64,000 bases of DNA from Diphasiastrum complanatum. Its lineage: Eukaryota; Streptophyta; Lycopodiopsida; Lycopodiales; Lycopodiaceae. The notes under the pieces are model-generated. The model had not been told where the DNA came from. It worked only from the letters and a program-made list of their open reading frames with translations, and made no database searches. Of the stretch, positions 36,094 to 47,607 are shown piece by piece; positions within the stretch are counted from its first letter, which is position 1; every line of letters starts with the position of its first letter. Where the stretch lies: the NCBI GenBank assembly GCA_029204225.1, contig CM055098.1, positions 14,150,533 to 14,214,532 on the forward strand. The letters run 5' to 3'. Both the position numbers and the translations under genes were made by a program.

Positions 36094-37386
36094 CTGATGG
36101 TGGGTTCAAAAGTGATTGGATCTTGCTTATACAGTAGGATGCAGTTTGGATCTCTAAGGATCTGATCAATTAGATCGGTCGGAAGTGAATTTTAGGCCCT
36201 TTATGGTGGTTTTTCCTTGATAACTTTTTACTCCTTGCACTGATTGATCTGAGATTTGGACAGTAGCTAGATCTGATGCAGATCTTTCCACTGATCTAGT
36301 CTGCAAGGGTTCTCTTGTGCGAGGGTTGGTTGTGCGAGGGTTCTTTAGCTATTTTTGCAGGTAAAAAACATGATATCTTTCAGATCTCTAGAAAGTAATT
36401 CTTGCAAGGCTCACAATAGCTGGATCTGGGTCAGATCTCACTATAGAAATCTCTGCGAGAGTTAGCTCTCACAAGAAGTGAAAATTTCATTGTTTGCAAG
36501 GTCAAAACCACTTTTTTGACTTGATCTTCACCAGATCTTCACACTAACAATTGCAGGCTTCATCACTGATGTAAATTGACATTCTGAATCGATTGAGAGA
36601 GTTTGCAAGAGTTCTTACTGGAAAGATTTGCTGGATCTTCACTTTTTAGTGATTTTTTTGCACTTATATCCAATTTTCTGCTCACTGGAATCAAACTAAC
36701 TCTTGCAAGCTCTTCTGTGTCCTGGTCTCACTGATATGGAACTTCAGAATCCTCTACGAGAGTTCTTGACTACTGGAACTGAAAATTTTGTTGTCTGCGA
36801 GGGTTCACTAGTACTTTCCCATCTTTTTTTCACTGGAAACTCTCGCACATGCACTTAGACATCAAACTAACTCTCGCAAGCTTCTCTGTGTCCTGGTCTC
36901 ACTGAGATGGAACTTCAAAGGGCTCTGCGAGAGTTCTTATGAAGATTTGAATTTTTTGGATTCTTTTCAAGGGTTTTTTTGAATTTTTTATGATTTTTCA
37001 CTAGTTTTCACAATTTGCTTGGAACTAACTCTCGCAGGCTTCTATGCAGGTCTGGGACAGTACCCTGGAGTTGCTACCAGTCATGCAAGGGTTAATTCTC
37101 ACAGATTTTGGAGATATAAAAATCTGATGAGATTTTAGGCTCTTTTTCCCTCCAAAATGTAGATTGGTGTGTTTTTTTGGGTTTTCTGGCTGGTTGGTTT
37201 GGGTTTCAAGCCCTTAGAGGCTATTCAGGGCCTCTTCTACCCTCTCACACCTCCTCCACTAGTTGTGAACAGTCCAAACACAAAAAAATACAGAAAACTA
37301 ATTCTAAACACCCAAAAATCTACCTAAAACTACTCTAAAAAGCAAGAAAATAGCTAAAATGCAGCTAAATTAGTTAGTGAAAACCT
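36094..37386 (-). other. Element G leader with recurrent CTCGCAGAG-like motif
   Basis: Non-coding. The plus-text motif GCGAGAGTT, or its complement, occurs at for example 36318, 36336, 36453, 36758, 36797, 36841, 36879, 36927 and 37031. It is homologous along its length to the inverted leader of A. Confidence 0.7.
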
Positions 37387-37405
37387 ATCCCCAGCAACGG
37401 CATCA
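37387..37405 (-). promoter_or_regulatory. Element G primer-binding site, tRNA-Asp type
   Basis: On the minus strand TGATGCCGTTGCTGGGGAT matches the tRNA-Asp complement at 16 of 19 positions. Confidence 0.7.
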
Positions 37406-37406
37406 C

Positions 37407-38225
37407 TGTAGGGTTGATGATCTTGCGTAGTAAAGCCCTCCCGCCTATCAACAAGGGTTAGATCACTGGATAGGTACTTAACTATGCATAGATGCTATTT
37501 TTAGTTAGTTTCCTACTTTCTCCCTTAACTCTACTCACCACTAACACTACTCTTCCTTAACTCTACTCCTCTACACTAACATTCATCATGATTGTAGGTG
37601 AAAGGAAGGGGATGATTAGAAAAGATGGAGGGAAAAGAAGATAGAAGAGAGAGATAGAGGGAGGGTGGAGGTTAGCTCAAATGCACATTGTACTTGCTAA
37701 AGAAGAAACATAAACTATTGAAACCAGAAAGCATGAACTTGAAAGCAATAGAAAACAACCAAGAGCAATAGCAAGCATTGAATTGCAAATGAGGATGCTT
37801 CTCTTCCAAAATTGGTAGAGTTTCCTCCTTCTCATTAAGCATCCTAATAGTGTACAAATGGTGCCTTTTTATAAAATGGGGAAGGCCCTTGCCCCTCAAT
37901 CCTATTGGCTAATATTCACAATGATCTTATCCATTCATCTTGGACCCAACTTAATCCAAGGATCCACAAAAAGTACATCGGTAATCACAAGATTCATGTG
38001 AGTCCCAATTTGGACCCAACTCTAAAAAATAATCTCTAAGTTTAAAAATGACTTTGGGCCTCTAGTTTTATTTTAATTCCAAGGTCCAAGTCAAGTTTAT
38101 TTTATTTACAACTTTACTTGCATGCTCATTGGGCCATGGGCTTATGCGCACATGATGCCATGCCCTCGCAACACATTTTATTGAATGATTTTATTTATTT
38201 ACACTTTGTTGGGAATACCCCAACA
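37407..38225 (-). repeat. Element G 5' LTR
   Basis: 819 bp. In element orientation it begins TGTTGGGGTATTCCCAACA and ends ...CAACCCTACA, one base before the PBS. Confidence 0.92.
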
Positions 38226-38230
38226 ACCCA

Positions 38231-38448
38231 ATCTCGGTTTTCAACCGGAGGTTTATGCGGGGGAGAAGAAGGAGAAGAAACTTGAAGTCGTCGAGGACTG
38301 GCTAGCCAAGTGGAGTAGTTACTTCAATCTGCACGGTGTTCCTGATGAGAAGAAAATTGAAAGTGTCGTGATGTTGTTACGCGACAAAGCGTCATCGTGG
38401 TGGCGAGATTTACATGTAAAGCCAACTACTTGGGATGCGTTTGCATAA
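38231..38448 (+). pseudogene. Element F gag, continued after G
   Basis: It reads LGFQPEVYAGEKKEKKLEVV, DWLAKWSSYFNLHGVPD, KIESVVMLLRDKASSWWRDL and TTWDAF, the gypsy gag capsid fold with its WW...W pattern. A TAA at 38446-38448 ends the frame. Ty3-type gag-like sequence continues for a few codons before the deletion junction near 38470. Confidence 0.8.
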
Positions 38449-38811
38449 GTTTTCAAGAAAGCTTACGCAGAATTGGTTCTTTGGCATATGAACTCGATCT
38501 TCAAGGAAAATCAACTACACACCCAGTATTTCATGTAAATCATTTGAAACTTAGTTTACATGATGGTGATACAGTTGGATCGGATGAGAATTTATCCCAT
38601 TTGGAAGATTTGTCACTTAGTCTACCTTTGGAACCTGAGAAAGTGCTCAGAACTAGAGATAAACAATTGAGAAATTGTTCTATCTCTGAGTGCTTAATTC
38701 GGTGAAAGGGTCGTATTTAGGATGCTGATTCGTAGGAGAGAGTTGATAGCATAAAGAAGAATTTCTCGAAGTTTAGTTTCTAAGGATATAAATAGTTTAA
38801 GGAGGGAAGAA
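38449..38811 (+). pseudogene. Element F integrase tail with chromodomain remnant, and PPT
   Basis: RIGSLAYELDLQG followed by HPVFHVNHLKL is the conserved C-terminal end of chromovirus-type integrase. RNCSISECLIRWKGRI resembles the chromodomain strand that recognises histone tails. Everything from mid-gag through protease, RT, RNase H and the integrase core is missing, so F could only have moved in trans. Confidence 0.75.
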
Positions 38812-38999
38812 TGTTATGTCCATGACCAGTACATAGGATACAATATACTCCTAGTCTTGGATACACGGTACTCCAGTGAAACAAGCTGTTAGTTAAGCCA
38901 CGTCATACTGGACGTGACCCGAAAGTAACTAATATCCTTGTGAGGCTTAGAACACACTAAATGGAGTTTAGACAAGAAGGTATGGGACAGTGTAATTCG
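38812..38999 (+). repeat. Right LTR of element F, truncated
   Basis: It matches 23401-23580 from TGTTATGTCC to GGGACAGTGTA and then breaks off. Confidence 0.8.
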
Positions 39000-39033
39000 T
39001 GGTGCTTGCAAATACAAGGGGACTATGTGCATT

Positions 39034-39300
39034 TCAAAAAATGGATTTATGTCCCATAACTATTGCCACTCCTAGAGCAAATTGACCATTGCCAAGCTTT
39101 GGTAGCAAATCAATGTGACAATCATGCATGTCCAAAGTGTGTCGCAAAGAAGAAGCCACAAAGTCAGAGGTACCTATAGGGATACCGAGCACTCGAATCC
39201 CACCAACCGGATTATTGAAACGAAGTGATGCACTTAGAGAGAGCCAAAACTGAGAGTTGTTGAGAAAAATGCAGAAAAGCTGAAATGACATCGTTAGCAA
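39034..39300 (-). pseudogene. Possible reverse-transcriptase remnant
   Basis: The 88-codon frame contains GGIRVLGIPIGTSDFVASSL, then LLPKLGNGQFALGVAIVMGH. This resembles the region just after the RT palm in LINE-like and related plant reverse-transcriptase proteins (vLG.P.G...FV...l, L.kl...Q.AL). No catalytic box is present. Homology is from memory of family patterns only, and a chance ORF is possible. Confidence 0.35.
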
Positions 39301-39439
39301 CTCCCATAAAGTGTTATGGCAGAAGCACTTGCTAGGCGAACCAATTTCCTTGCAATTGCTGTTGGGCTAACATTTCCCCTTTCAAACAATGGTCCACAAG
39401 TGAGGAGGCTAGGAGGAGGATGAAACAAACCTTCAATTT

Positions 39440-39960
39440 CAACCTGAACCCCAATCTTGGTTGTGTGGCATGCTTTCTTTCCCCTCTTTTTCGTCTCTCT
39501 TTCTCTCTCTCTCGCTCTCTCTCTCTCTCTCGTATTTGCCTTACCCTCCTTTCCTTTCCTTGCCTTTCCCTTTGATTTGCTTTGCTTGTGTTTTTCTTTC
39601 AACAATTTTCCCGCCTCTCTCTCTCTCTCTTTGCTTTTGTGAGTAATTTCCAGGCCCGTCTGTATCTTCGGCCTTCGGCCTCTGCTTCCACCGCACCATT
39701 GTAGAAGATCTCTCCTTTCTCGTCCGATCCATCTCCTCTCTCTCGCATTCGTTCACGATCCTGTCTCGTGTTGTTGTATTCGCTGTGTTGTTGTTTCCGT
39801 GGTTCCTTTGACGCGATCTATTGTTTGCATTGTAGAGGCTGTGGTGGTCATTTCCCAGCTTTGTCTGCTGTTTAAAGGATAGCTTTCTTCCTTACCCTAA
39901 CCCTTTGTCGTCCTCTAAGATCGCATTCTGTATCTGCATGCATTGTGGCTGCCGACCAAT
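39440..39960 (+). promoter_or_regulatory. Probable promoter and 5' UTR region of the HMGB gene
   Basis: Long CT-rich tracts (39480-39530, 39610-39635) resemble plant pyrimidine patches near transcription starts. A telo-box-like ACCCTAACCCT lies at 39894-39904, a motif frequent in 5' regions of plant housekeeping genes. No TATA box is obvious. The transcription start is not determined. Confidence 0.4.
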
Positions 39961-41122
39961 TGCTGTTGCTGTTTGCTACGGCGTCTCTTTAGCTGGATTC
40001 GTAATTATCCGTGATTCGTAAAAGTTGGTTTGATTACCATCATAGGCAAGCACTCTATTTTTCATACGGTAGAATTAGAGTTAGAGCTGGTAGTGAGTTA
40101 TTTAAAGGTTTTGACCTTTTCCGTGAACTAGTAGAAGGTTAAGAAGCTGCCTTTGTACTTACGCTCCATCTTTCTGTAAGACTCAAGGTAGCTTTGTTAG
40201 CTGATACCTTTTTGTTTCTTTGATGTTGTCCGCATCTATGGTTTTTCATAGGAATGCTTTTTGACTGAATGTCACTCCTTGTAACTCAGAATTTAAAGTC
40301 ATCTGTGCTTTTCTATATAACAATACTGCTATAGCTGCAATTCCCAGGAAGCAGCTAAATTCTTTACGACGGACGATAATCTTTTTTAGTTATTGTGACT
40401 CATGAGCATCAAGTCTTTGGGTTAGTAAGCTTTGAGGTAATGCGTATCGCAATCCTGTTGAGCTAATTTTGACGTACTATTCAGGAACTCTACACATTGA
40501 CGATTTACATAGTTTTAGTGAAACACTTATTGCTGCCTTTTTTTGTGAAGTCTGTTTGGTCAGTCCATTTAATGCGAGCTGAAATCGTCTGATGAATTAT
40601 TGTAGCGCGTCTTACAAAAGGTTTATTTAGTGTTCGGTGGTATACAAGCTTGTCGGTAAACATTTCTCGTATATATTAACTCTTGCTGATGTACTTAGTT
40701 TCATAATAGTACAAGCCGCCTATGGAGAAGCTCTTGTAGCAGGCTTGGCCTTTACTACACAAATACTAGTTTTTTTTTGGAGGAATTTTCAATAGAAAAA
40801 GGTGAAATCTTGAATGACGTGTAGTACTATAGAGTCATTGGTTGTTCTTTCAATCATAGTTTCCAGTTTTACTGCCCTGATGTGTTATTACTAACGCGTA
40901 GGCTTTTCCAAAGTTCGTTGTTGGTAGAAGGATCTAACTATATTAGGTTATTTTGTTCGTGTCTGTTCTATTCATTGTCGTAGGTTGGATATTCAACAAG
41001 CTTTTCTTATCGATCTTGCATTTTTGGATTAACCTGTTCTTTCCTGTTTAGTATTGAACATGGGGTTTATGAGGCCTTCTTTCGTCATGAAGGGCTTATT
41101 CTATTCTCCTATTCTTTACAGG

Positions 41123-43049
41123 ATGAAAGACACAAAGGCTAAGAAAGGAGCAGCGTCAACACTTACGAAAGATGGAAAGCAGAAGAACGAAGAAAAGTAT
41201 GTATTCATCTCAAAGTAGATTCAACATATCTCGGACTCTTTCTGTTGACACTCATCTTTCTATTGACCTTTCTTGATGGCTTACCGAGCTTAGTAGGAAC
41301 AAAACTCTTTTGCTGCACGCTCCGGAAGTTTGAGAAAGGCTCTAATAATTTGTTAATACAGGGAGCTGAAGAAAAAGAAGCAGTTGTCTGTGAAGGATGA
41401 TAAGACTAAGAAAAGGCAACGCAGAAAGGAGACTAAGGCCAAAAAGGATCCTAATCAACCCAAACGGCCTGCGACAGCATTTTTTATTTTCTTGTATGTG
41501 TTTTTAGTTCTCTTCAAGGCAAAGACAATCTGAACTTATATCCGAGGCTTATATGAAGACATAGGAACGTCCTTTACTGCCTGCACAAATGTGGGACATT
41601 TGTAGAAATCACACATTTATGAAGATTGTTGTTGTGTGCAGAAAACGTGCATTAAAAATAGTTAGCTTCTGCATCATTCTTCACTGACGTTTTGTTCCTT
41701 AAATAAACAGAAAATTGAAAGCAAACTGCTCGAGACTATATAGAGCACATGAAACTTGCAGACCCTTGACATGCTAATATTTTCTTTTGTGATTTTTATG
41801 CACTTCCTGTGTGTAGCAGTTTCATTTGACTGAAGCTGACATTTGCAGTCTTTTTGATGAGTATGGTTTGGTACATATAATACAATATGCGTTAATTACT
41901 TCTGCTGATAAAGAATTTATTTTCCTGATGTTTAAGTTTTTTCTTGCAGTTTGAACAGCTGTGAATCTCTTTGAAAATCCAATGAAATTATGAAAACCTC
42001 GTGTGCATTTTATTATTGCATATGTGACTTCGAGATTTGATTATGGCATTGTGATTCTCGATAAATATCTAAGAGGTTTCAATTGCGTACTGAATGAATG
42101 TGCATTTCCAAAAGGCCTCCGTGACTTGGAATTTTTCTTGTTTTTGACAGGGAGGAGTTTAGAAAAACCTACAAAGAGAAGCACCCCAATGTGAAAGGTG
42201 TTGCAGCGGTAAGTCCATGCAGTTGGTTTTTTACCAAGAGGCCCGAGTCTTTTGTTGGGAAGTAGTAGGCTTGTCTCCGTTATCTTTCTTAAAATGCATT
42301 CTCCTCATTTACAGGTCTATTTTATTGACTCTAGAATTGTCACCGTATGTAGTGTTAGAGTCGCTGTTTGTAAGATACAAAAAATGTTTTCTGCGTTTAG
42401 GTTGGAAAAGCTGGAGGTGACAAATGGAAAGAGATGTCTAGTGCGGTAAGTTGATTCACCACTTGAGATGGGCCAACGTTTCAGAATTAGATTGCTTTAA
42501 TTTCAGGTTTGATTCTCTGTCAAAGTGTTTGCAGTTTGAGGCCAGGATACTCCCTAGCTTTTCTGATTAGCATTGATTAGTGTGCCATCTCGATTCTAAA
42601 GTTTGTGAGTTGATGTTAGAAGGAGCATTTCTTGGCTCACCTATTGACTTTGACAGGAAAAAGCTACATATGTTGCTAAGGCAGCACAAAAGAAACTTGA
42701 TTATGATAAAACTTTAGCCGCTTACAAGCAGAAAAAGGTATTACATCTAGGCAGATTTATTTGTAGTCAATATTTAGCCTGTAGTTTGTGTTTCTGAGTA
42801 CGTATTTCTATGTCCCTCATCTAATCTACCCTCGTAATTGTAGGTTGATGATGAGGAAGAGGGTTCAGCTGAAGAATCCGAGAAGTCAAAGTCTGAGATT
42901 AACGATGATGACGAAAGTGAAGAGGTATGACTTAAAGATTTTGCTTTTACTATTTTAACTTCTTTTCATCAGCAGTCAGTAAGCATCTATTTCATTTTTA
43001 TACTTAAATTTCAATGCGTATGCAGGAGGAAGATGATGAAGATGATTGA
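41123..43049 (+). CDS. HMGB: HMG-box chromatin protein (HMGB type), 7 coding exons, 164 aa
   Basis: A non-sequence-specific DNA-bending chromatin protein of the nucleus. Coding exons are 41123-41196, 41362-41493, 42151-42208, 42401-42445, 42657-42737, 42844-42924 and 43026-43049. All introns are GT-AG and the spliced frame is 495 nt. TTCTTTACAG just before the ATG (to 41121) suggests an intron in the 5' UTR. Residues 1-52 are Lys-rich. The single HMG box is about 53-128 (DPNQPKRPATAFFIF, FRKTYKEKHPN, GGDKWKEMSSAEKATYVAKA, YDKTLAAYK). The tail 131-164 is acidic (Asp/Glu/Ser), ending in EEEEDDEDD. Basic end, box and acidic tail are the standard plant HMGB plan. It appears intact, and the exon structure supports an expressed host gene. 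Confidence 0.93.
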
Positions 43050-44023
43050 TTGGTAGTTTCAATGAGAAACTTTACTTATTTCTGGTGGAGATCAAATGGC
43101 ACTTATCTTGTTGCCAAAACCTGAGCAAGTCTGAAATTTTTTGAGCTATAACTATGTTCGTTTATGTTTAGCAAAGGGTGGCAAGCTGTATTAGAAGTGG
43201 TAGCTTGTTCTACAGATGGGTATTTTAGGCTATCTCAGCTTTTTCTACTATGGATGTCATTTTGGTATAAGAAACAATTTATGGTTAATATGGTCAATGT
43301 TCTAACTGTAAATTACAACTGTATTATGGAGTCTTGGGTAGGTTATTGATTGAAACTGTACGATTTTCGTAGTGTGTCTACCATAGTTGTTTTGTGTTTC
43401 CTTGAAATATTCAGAAAAATTGTGTTGAAAGGGTGGAAGTAAGCGGTTTTATCACCAGTAGACTGTTGTACAATTGCGTACCACAAAAGCCCTATTGGAA
43501 TTCTGAGCTCTTAATGGCAAGTAATTTTCCAAAGTCATGGATGATGAGTGAGGATAAGGATGAACTTGTGAAAGACAACTTAATGGGCTATTTAATGGAT
43601 AAACAGTCAATAATTTGGAAATCATGACATAAATAAAATGAGCTAATGTTCCTCTCTGGAGCTTTTGGATCCATTACGTGTTTGAAATTCAGCCATATAT
43701 AGCATGCATAGACTATGAAGGCCAATAGACTCGTGCTCTTAGGGACCAATTTAACATTGTAAATAAATTAGGAAATTGTTCTATAATAATTTATTTATGG
43801 GCTGTTGAAACGCTCAAAGGCTTGAGGTGGCCTTTATAACTTTGTATTAGACCAAAGGCAACATAACGATTTATTGTAAACTAAATATGTCTACATCTCC
43901 AATTTCCAGGTCACAAACTCCTGTCTTCATACATTGGTTATCGAGGAGCTTTATTTAACATGCGAATTTTCAGGGATATAGGGTTTAGGCTGAAAGAGAT
44001 AATTGGCTGAAAGTCAGCCCCCT
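43050..44023. other. HMGB 3' UTR and downstream intergenic sequence
   Basis: The 3' UTR probably extends a few hundred bases (no clear polyadenylation signal chosen). Short frames such as 43433-43627 show no recognisable protein. Confidence 0.5.
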
Positions 44024-44353
44024 GGCATGTTCGCAAAAGTAAAAATGAGTCATGATATTGTATGATTTCAAATTTTCAAATGCATTTTTAGAAAAACCTT
44101 CGACCACCCTAATTTGTTGGCATGTTCGCAAAAGTAAAAGTGAGTCGTGATATTGTATGATTCAAATGCATTTTTAGGAAGACCGTTGACCACCCTAATT
44201 TGCTAAAAATTGTGCTTCTTCTTGCACACCCTTTGTAGCACTTTTTTCCCACGTGATATTGTATGATTTCAAATTTTCAAATGCATTTTTAGAAAGACCT
44301 TTGACCACCCTAATTTGCTATAATTTATGCTTCTTGCAACCCTTTGTAGCACA
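44024..44353. repeat. Three imperfect tandem units, about 95-130 bp
   Basis: GGCATGTTCGCAAAAGTAAA...GATATTGTATGATT...AAATGCATTTTTAG..GACC.TTGACCACCCTAATTTG starts at 44024 and 44119. A third unit lacking its beginning starts at about 44255. Units 2 and 3 end in a CCCTTTGTAGCAC tail. Confidence 0.8.
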
Positions 44354-46455
44354 CGTCAAAGGGGGGAAATATAGTACAAGTGTAAATTATTAGTTTTTGG
44401 TGATCATGGAATGGAATATTGAAGTGAACATCACACTTATAATGGAAACTTTAGGATCGTGGCACTTGAGATGTCTCAAGTTTAAAGGACCTCTCAAGGT
44501 TTTTGTAACGATGGAGGATCTTACAATATTTAGTGCTTACCGTCGGATTAGTTCAATAGGTCCATATGGGAGGTGGGCCCTATGGGGCATTTCCAAGGCG
44601 TTGCGAATTCAAATCATTTTTGAGCACAAGGTTACAATTACAAAGAAAGGCTACATGTTTGGGGTAGCATGACCATTTGTCACACTAGAACAAAAATAGC
44701 AAGCTCAGACACTCATCACATGACACATTGCAAGTGATGTAAGCAAAATGTGCAAATTCCAACACTTGCATTGTTATGCAAGTTTGTTGAAGTCTTATTT
44801 GAAAATCGTGTGCAGGTGTGGGAGAGTATGAATGTTTCATTTGTTGGGTGTTGCATCATGTTGTCCATCAAGAGTCATTGTTGCATGGATTTTGGTTTTT
44901 GTTGTAAAATTGACTTGGGTGCACCTAGTGTCTCGTAAGACTTGGAGGGGTGACACCCCCAAAAGTTGTAGGGCAAGTTAGGAATTCAAGGATTGAGCCT
45001 CCGACTTGTGGTGAGTTAGTCAAGTAGTCACAATTTTGGAACTCAAGGCATGGCCTAGTCAGGTTTTGGGACTCATGTCCATGAGCTAAGCTTATTTGCT
45101 CGTTGAGTTAGCTCTCGGGATCCGTATTCGGGAGCTATATTGATTCAGCCAGGCTTAATCATCAAAATGAAACTAAGTTGAGAAAAACGAGTTTTACTAG
45201 AGAGCACTATATTTCAAGATAGAGGGGGTGCATTGAATCATAGCATAACTATAGGGAAAATCATGTAGACAAAAACTTGGGTACCTCAACCAGCGCCAAG
45301 AATTCAGTCGCTAAGTCTCAATGCCCTCTACTAGTGAATGGCCAACATGTGTTGGTGGTTTGGAGATCCCAATCAATCTACATATGAATGTATCGTCTTC
45401 TAAATTTAATAAATTGATCATTGGGGACGGTTGTCATTTTGGTTTCGCCTTCGGGATTGGCCTAAGTGGAAGGACTCTTACTAGAAATTTTTTAGGTCGC
45501 ATGTGCCAAAAGATTTACGTCATCGATGTGTGGTTCGTTGTTGTGCCATTTGGCCAGTTTGGCGATCACTATGCCTTGGGATTTCGAAAGTGACTTGTCT
45601 TTGCCTTCGGTTACTTTTTGGAATGGATCTTAAGTTGGCTTTCAGATTGGTTGGGATTTTTGTTTTCTTACGTCTAAATGGTTAGGTTGGTTACGTTTTC
45701 TAATTTGGCTTTTCATTGAGTTTATGTCGAATGAATGTTAAACTTAAGCGTGTTTTGGAAAAATTGCTCAAGTTTTGATGCCCTTTGCCTCGGCGGTACA
45801 ATTTCACATGAGAAATCTTAAGCCAATCAACATGTGCAATATTGCGATTGTGGATAACTTGGAGCATAATCTCTTGAAGGCTTAGAAGTGGGACTTCCAT
45901 CTCTATATTGGTTGTTTTTCAATGGATAAGAGTATCTTTCATTGTGGTGCATTCTCCACTCTGGAATGGAGAGGGCCCATAGGTGGGTCTCATTTGTCAT
46001 AGTTAGGCTAATGATTGCTTAATTTATGATCTTATTTTGCTAACACATTGCAAGTACACTCACATAAGGGGGTGAAGTATTGCGTATTTAGGTTTGCATT
46101 TCCTTTTGGCAGCTTAGGGTGGCGTTTTTTTCCACTTGTGTTTTGCATCTTGGGGCCCTTTGATACAAGGTTGGATGGAGGAGGGGCCTTGACATTTTGC
46201 GAGTAAATATTTTGTGAGGTTTTTGAGTTTCTTTCTTGTCATGATTCAACAAAAATATAGCACATGGTGTGCTACCCTTTTTATGCCACTAATTCAATGT
46301 TTATTATTAAGAATGTGGTTTGGCACATAGTTCAAAATCTCACAGAATAAAAAAAAAAAATTCAAATTAAATTTTTTTGCAGCCTCCAAACATATCACGT
46401 TGGCATGCTTGTCTTGGTCGCCCAATTTTTTTTTTTTAATTAATTAATTTTTTTT
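44354..46455. other. Intergenic sequence, no recognisable gene
   Basis: Only short frames (44397-44672, 45321-45593) without recognisable domains. No LTR structure found. Confidence 0.5.
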
Positions 46456-46605
46456 GGCCGAGCCCAGCATGTCTGTGTGCTATGTTTGGAGGTTGCAAAT
46501 TTTTTTCTCATTTATATAGCACGTCGGCATGCTATGTTTGGAGGTTGCAAAAATTATCTCATTTTATATAGCACGTCGGTGTGCTATCTTTAAAAGTTGC
46601 AAATC
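46456..46605. repeat. Tandem ~60 bp units
   Basis: ATATAGCACGTCGGYRTGCTATGTTTGGAGGTTGCAAA recurs about three times (46466, 46518, 46567), with a diverged copy near 46385. Confidence 0.75.
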
Positions 46606-46838
46606 TTTTACAACTGTTTCATTTTAATCTCCAAACATAATAAAATTCTGTAAACTTGTCAAAAACCAGAAACTTCCAGATTTTTTTATATTTTTTTTGT
46701 CTTGTTTGATTCATTTTTCGCCGAACCTTCTCTTCTCTATAATTCCATCTGAATAGCCATGTTGTAGAGCATTGAAAGGGCTTTGTGGAGATATATTTTT
46801 TTTCTCATTTTGTTAAGTATTGAGAAAGCTATAAATTT

Positions 46839-47036
46839 TTGAAAATGTCAAAAAAAAGAATTTCTTTAACCTTGTCATTAGCTTCAACAATGGCATTGCT
46901 AGCAGTTGCACCTATCTACAAGGATCAAAATCAACAAGCATTATCTTGGGATGCTTTTTTGGATGGTGTCGACTACCCATTTATCAATGAACAAGGTTAT
47001 CATCAATGGCCATCGGACCCATATGGCTCTTATTGA
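46839..47036 (+). CDS. Small hypothetical ORF, 65 aa, with N-terminal hydrophobic segment
   Basis: MSKKRISLTLSLASTMALL begins a basic-then-hydrophobic segment resembling a signal peptide or anchor (residues 6-25). It is followed by a polar, Trp/Tyr/Asp-rich remainder ending DPYGSY. I recognise no family. It ends about 40 bp before the palindrome and PPT of a LARD-family LTR remnant, so it may be element-derived or chance. Confidence 0.25.
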   Translation: MKMSKKRISLTLSLASTMALLAVAPIYKDQNQQALSWDAFLDGVDYPFINEQGYHQWPSDPYGSY

Positions 47037-47059
47037 AAATTTGCATTCAAGCTTCGAGG

Positions 47060-47607
47060 CAGGTGCTGTGGGACCGCCACCAGTTTTGGTGGGGGATACT
47101 ATTGGAGGGTTTGCGGATCCCAAAGCAACCCGAACCCTAGTTAATAAGTGAGAGTGATTTGGCACCTTGCGTGTGTAAGTCCAACTCGATGATCACATAG
47201 TTATTTGATTAGTTACAAGTCAATAAAAGGACTTTTTCCATACAAGCAGGTTGGTTCTCTTATGGAATGGATTTGTGAATGTCCTTGCTCTATATCGCTT
47301 TTTCTCCATCTCTCATGTTTTTGTTGTATTTGCTAATTGTTGGATTTGAATGTTATGGGAATTGCTATTTCTTATACTTTTTGTGAGAGAAAGGGAGAGA
47401 GAGAAAGAGTAAGCCATCTTCATTATGGATCGTAGTGTTAATGGTGTAGTGTTAATTCTTAGGGTTAATGGATGTTAGAGTTAGATGTGGATCTTCCATT
47501 AATGCTGTAACCTACAATATGCTATTGCTCTGATGGGAACGAACCTCCGCGTGACAACTAACTTCATCACCTTGATGCTAGATTGCTTGGATCTTGGGTT
47601 GAGGATA
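47060..47607 (+). repeat. LARD-family LTR remnant with its PPT
   Basis: The palindrome CCACCA...TGGTGG (47077-47092) and GGTGGGGGATAC precede an LTR from about 47100. It is colinear with the reverse complement of 16831-17575, but lacks about 200 bp after CAATAAAAGGAC (near 47233). It ends at GGGTTGAGG (47607), short of the true LTR end. The opposite end is not found. Confidence 0.8.

Larger units (their letters stand above)
24801..38225 (-). mobile_element. Complete Ty3/gypsy element G, 13.4 kb, TSD ACCCA
   Basis: The LTRs at 37407-38225 (819 bp) and 24801-25620 (820 bp) have TGTAGGG...CCCAACA ends in plus text. ACCCA lies at 24796-24800 and 38226-38230. In minus order: LTR, tRNA-Asp-like PBS, leader, gag, protease, RT, RNase H, integrase (no chromodomain), spacer, extra ORF, LTR. 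A clear polypurine tract is not visible upstream of the 3' LTR (25621 onward), which is odd. Domain order, PBS type and integrase ending INGIRLHKY suggest the Athila/Tat side of the family (inference). All ORFs carry stops or frameshifts. Confidence 0.92.
23401..38999 (+). mobile_element. Ty3/gypsy chromodomain-type element F, internally deleted, hosting element G
   Basis: The left LTR starts TGTTATGTCC at 23401, and the same sequence restarts at 38812 after the polypurine tract AAGGAGGGAAGAA (38799-38811). The right LTR is cut after about 188 bp. Between them lie a long leader, the gag N-terminus and, after a deletion, the integrase C-terminal tail with a decayed chromodomain. Element G occupies 24801-38225. 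I could not find a primer-binding site. A second copy of the leader ends the window (63481-64000). Confidence 0.8.

Noticed and set aside
39294-39605. 103-codon minus ORF rich in Lys/Arg/Glu
   Set aside because: Mostly translation of CT-rich promoter tracts antisense to the HMGB 5' region.
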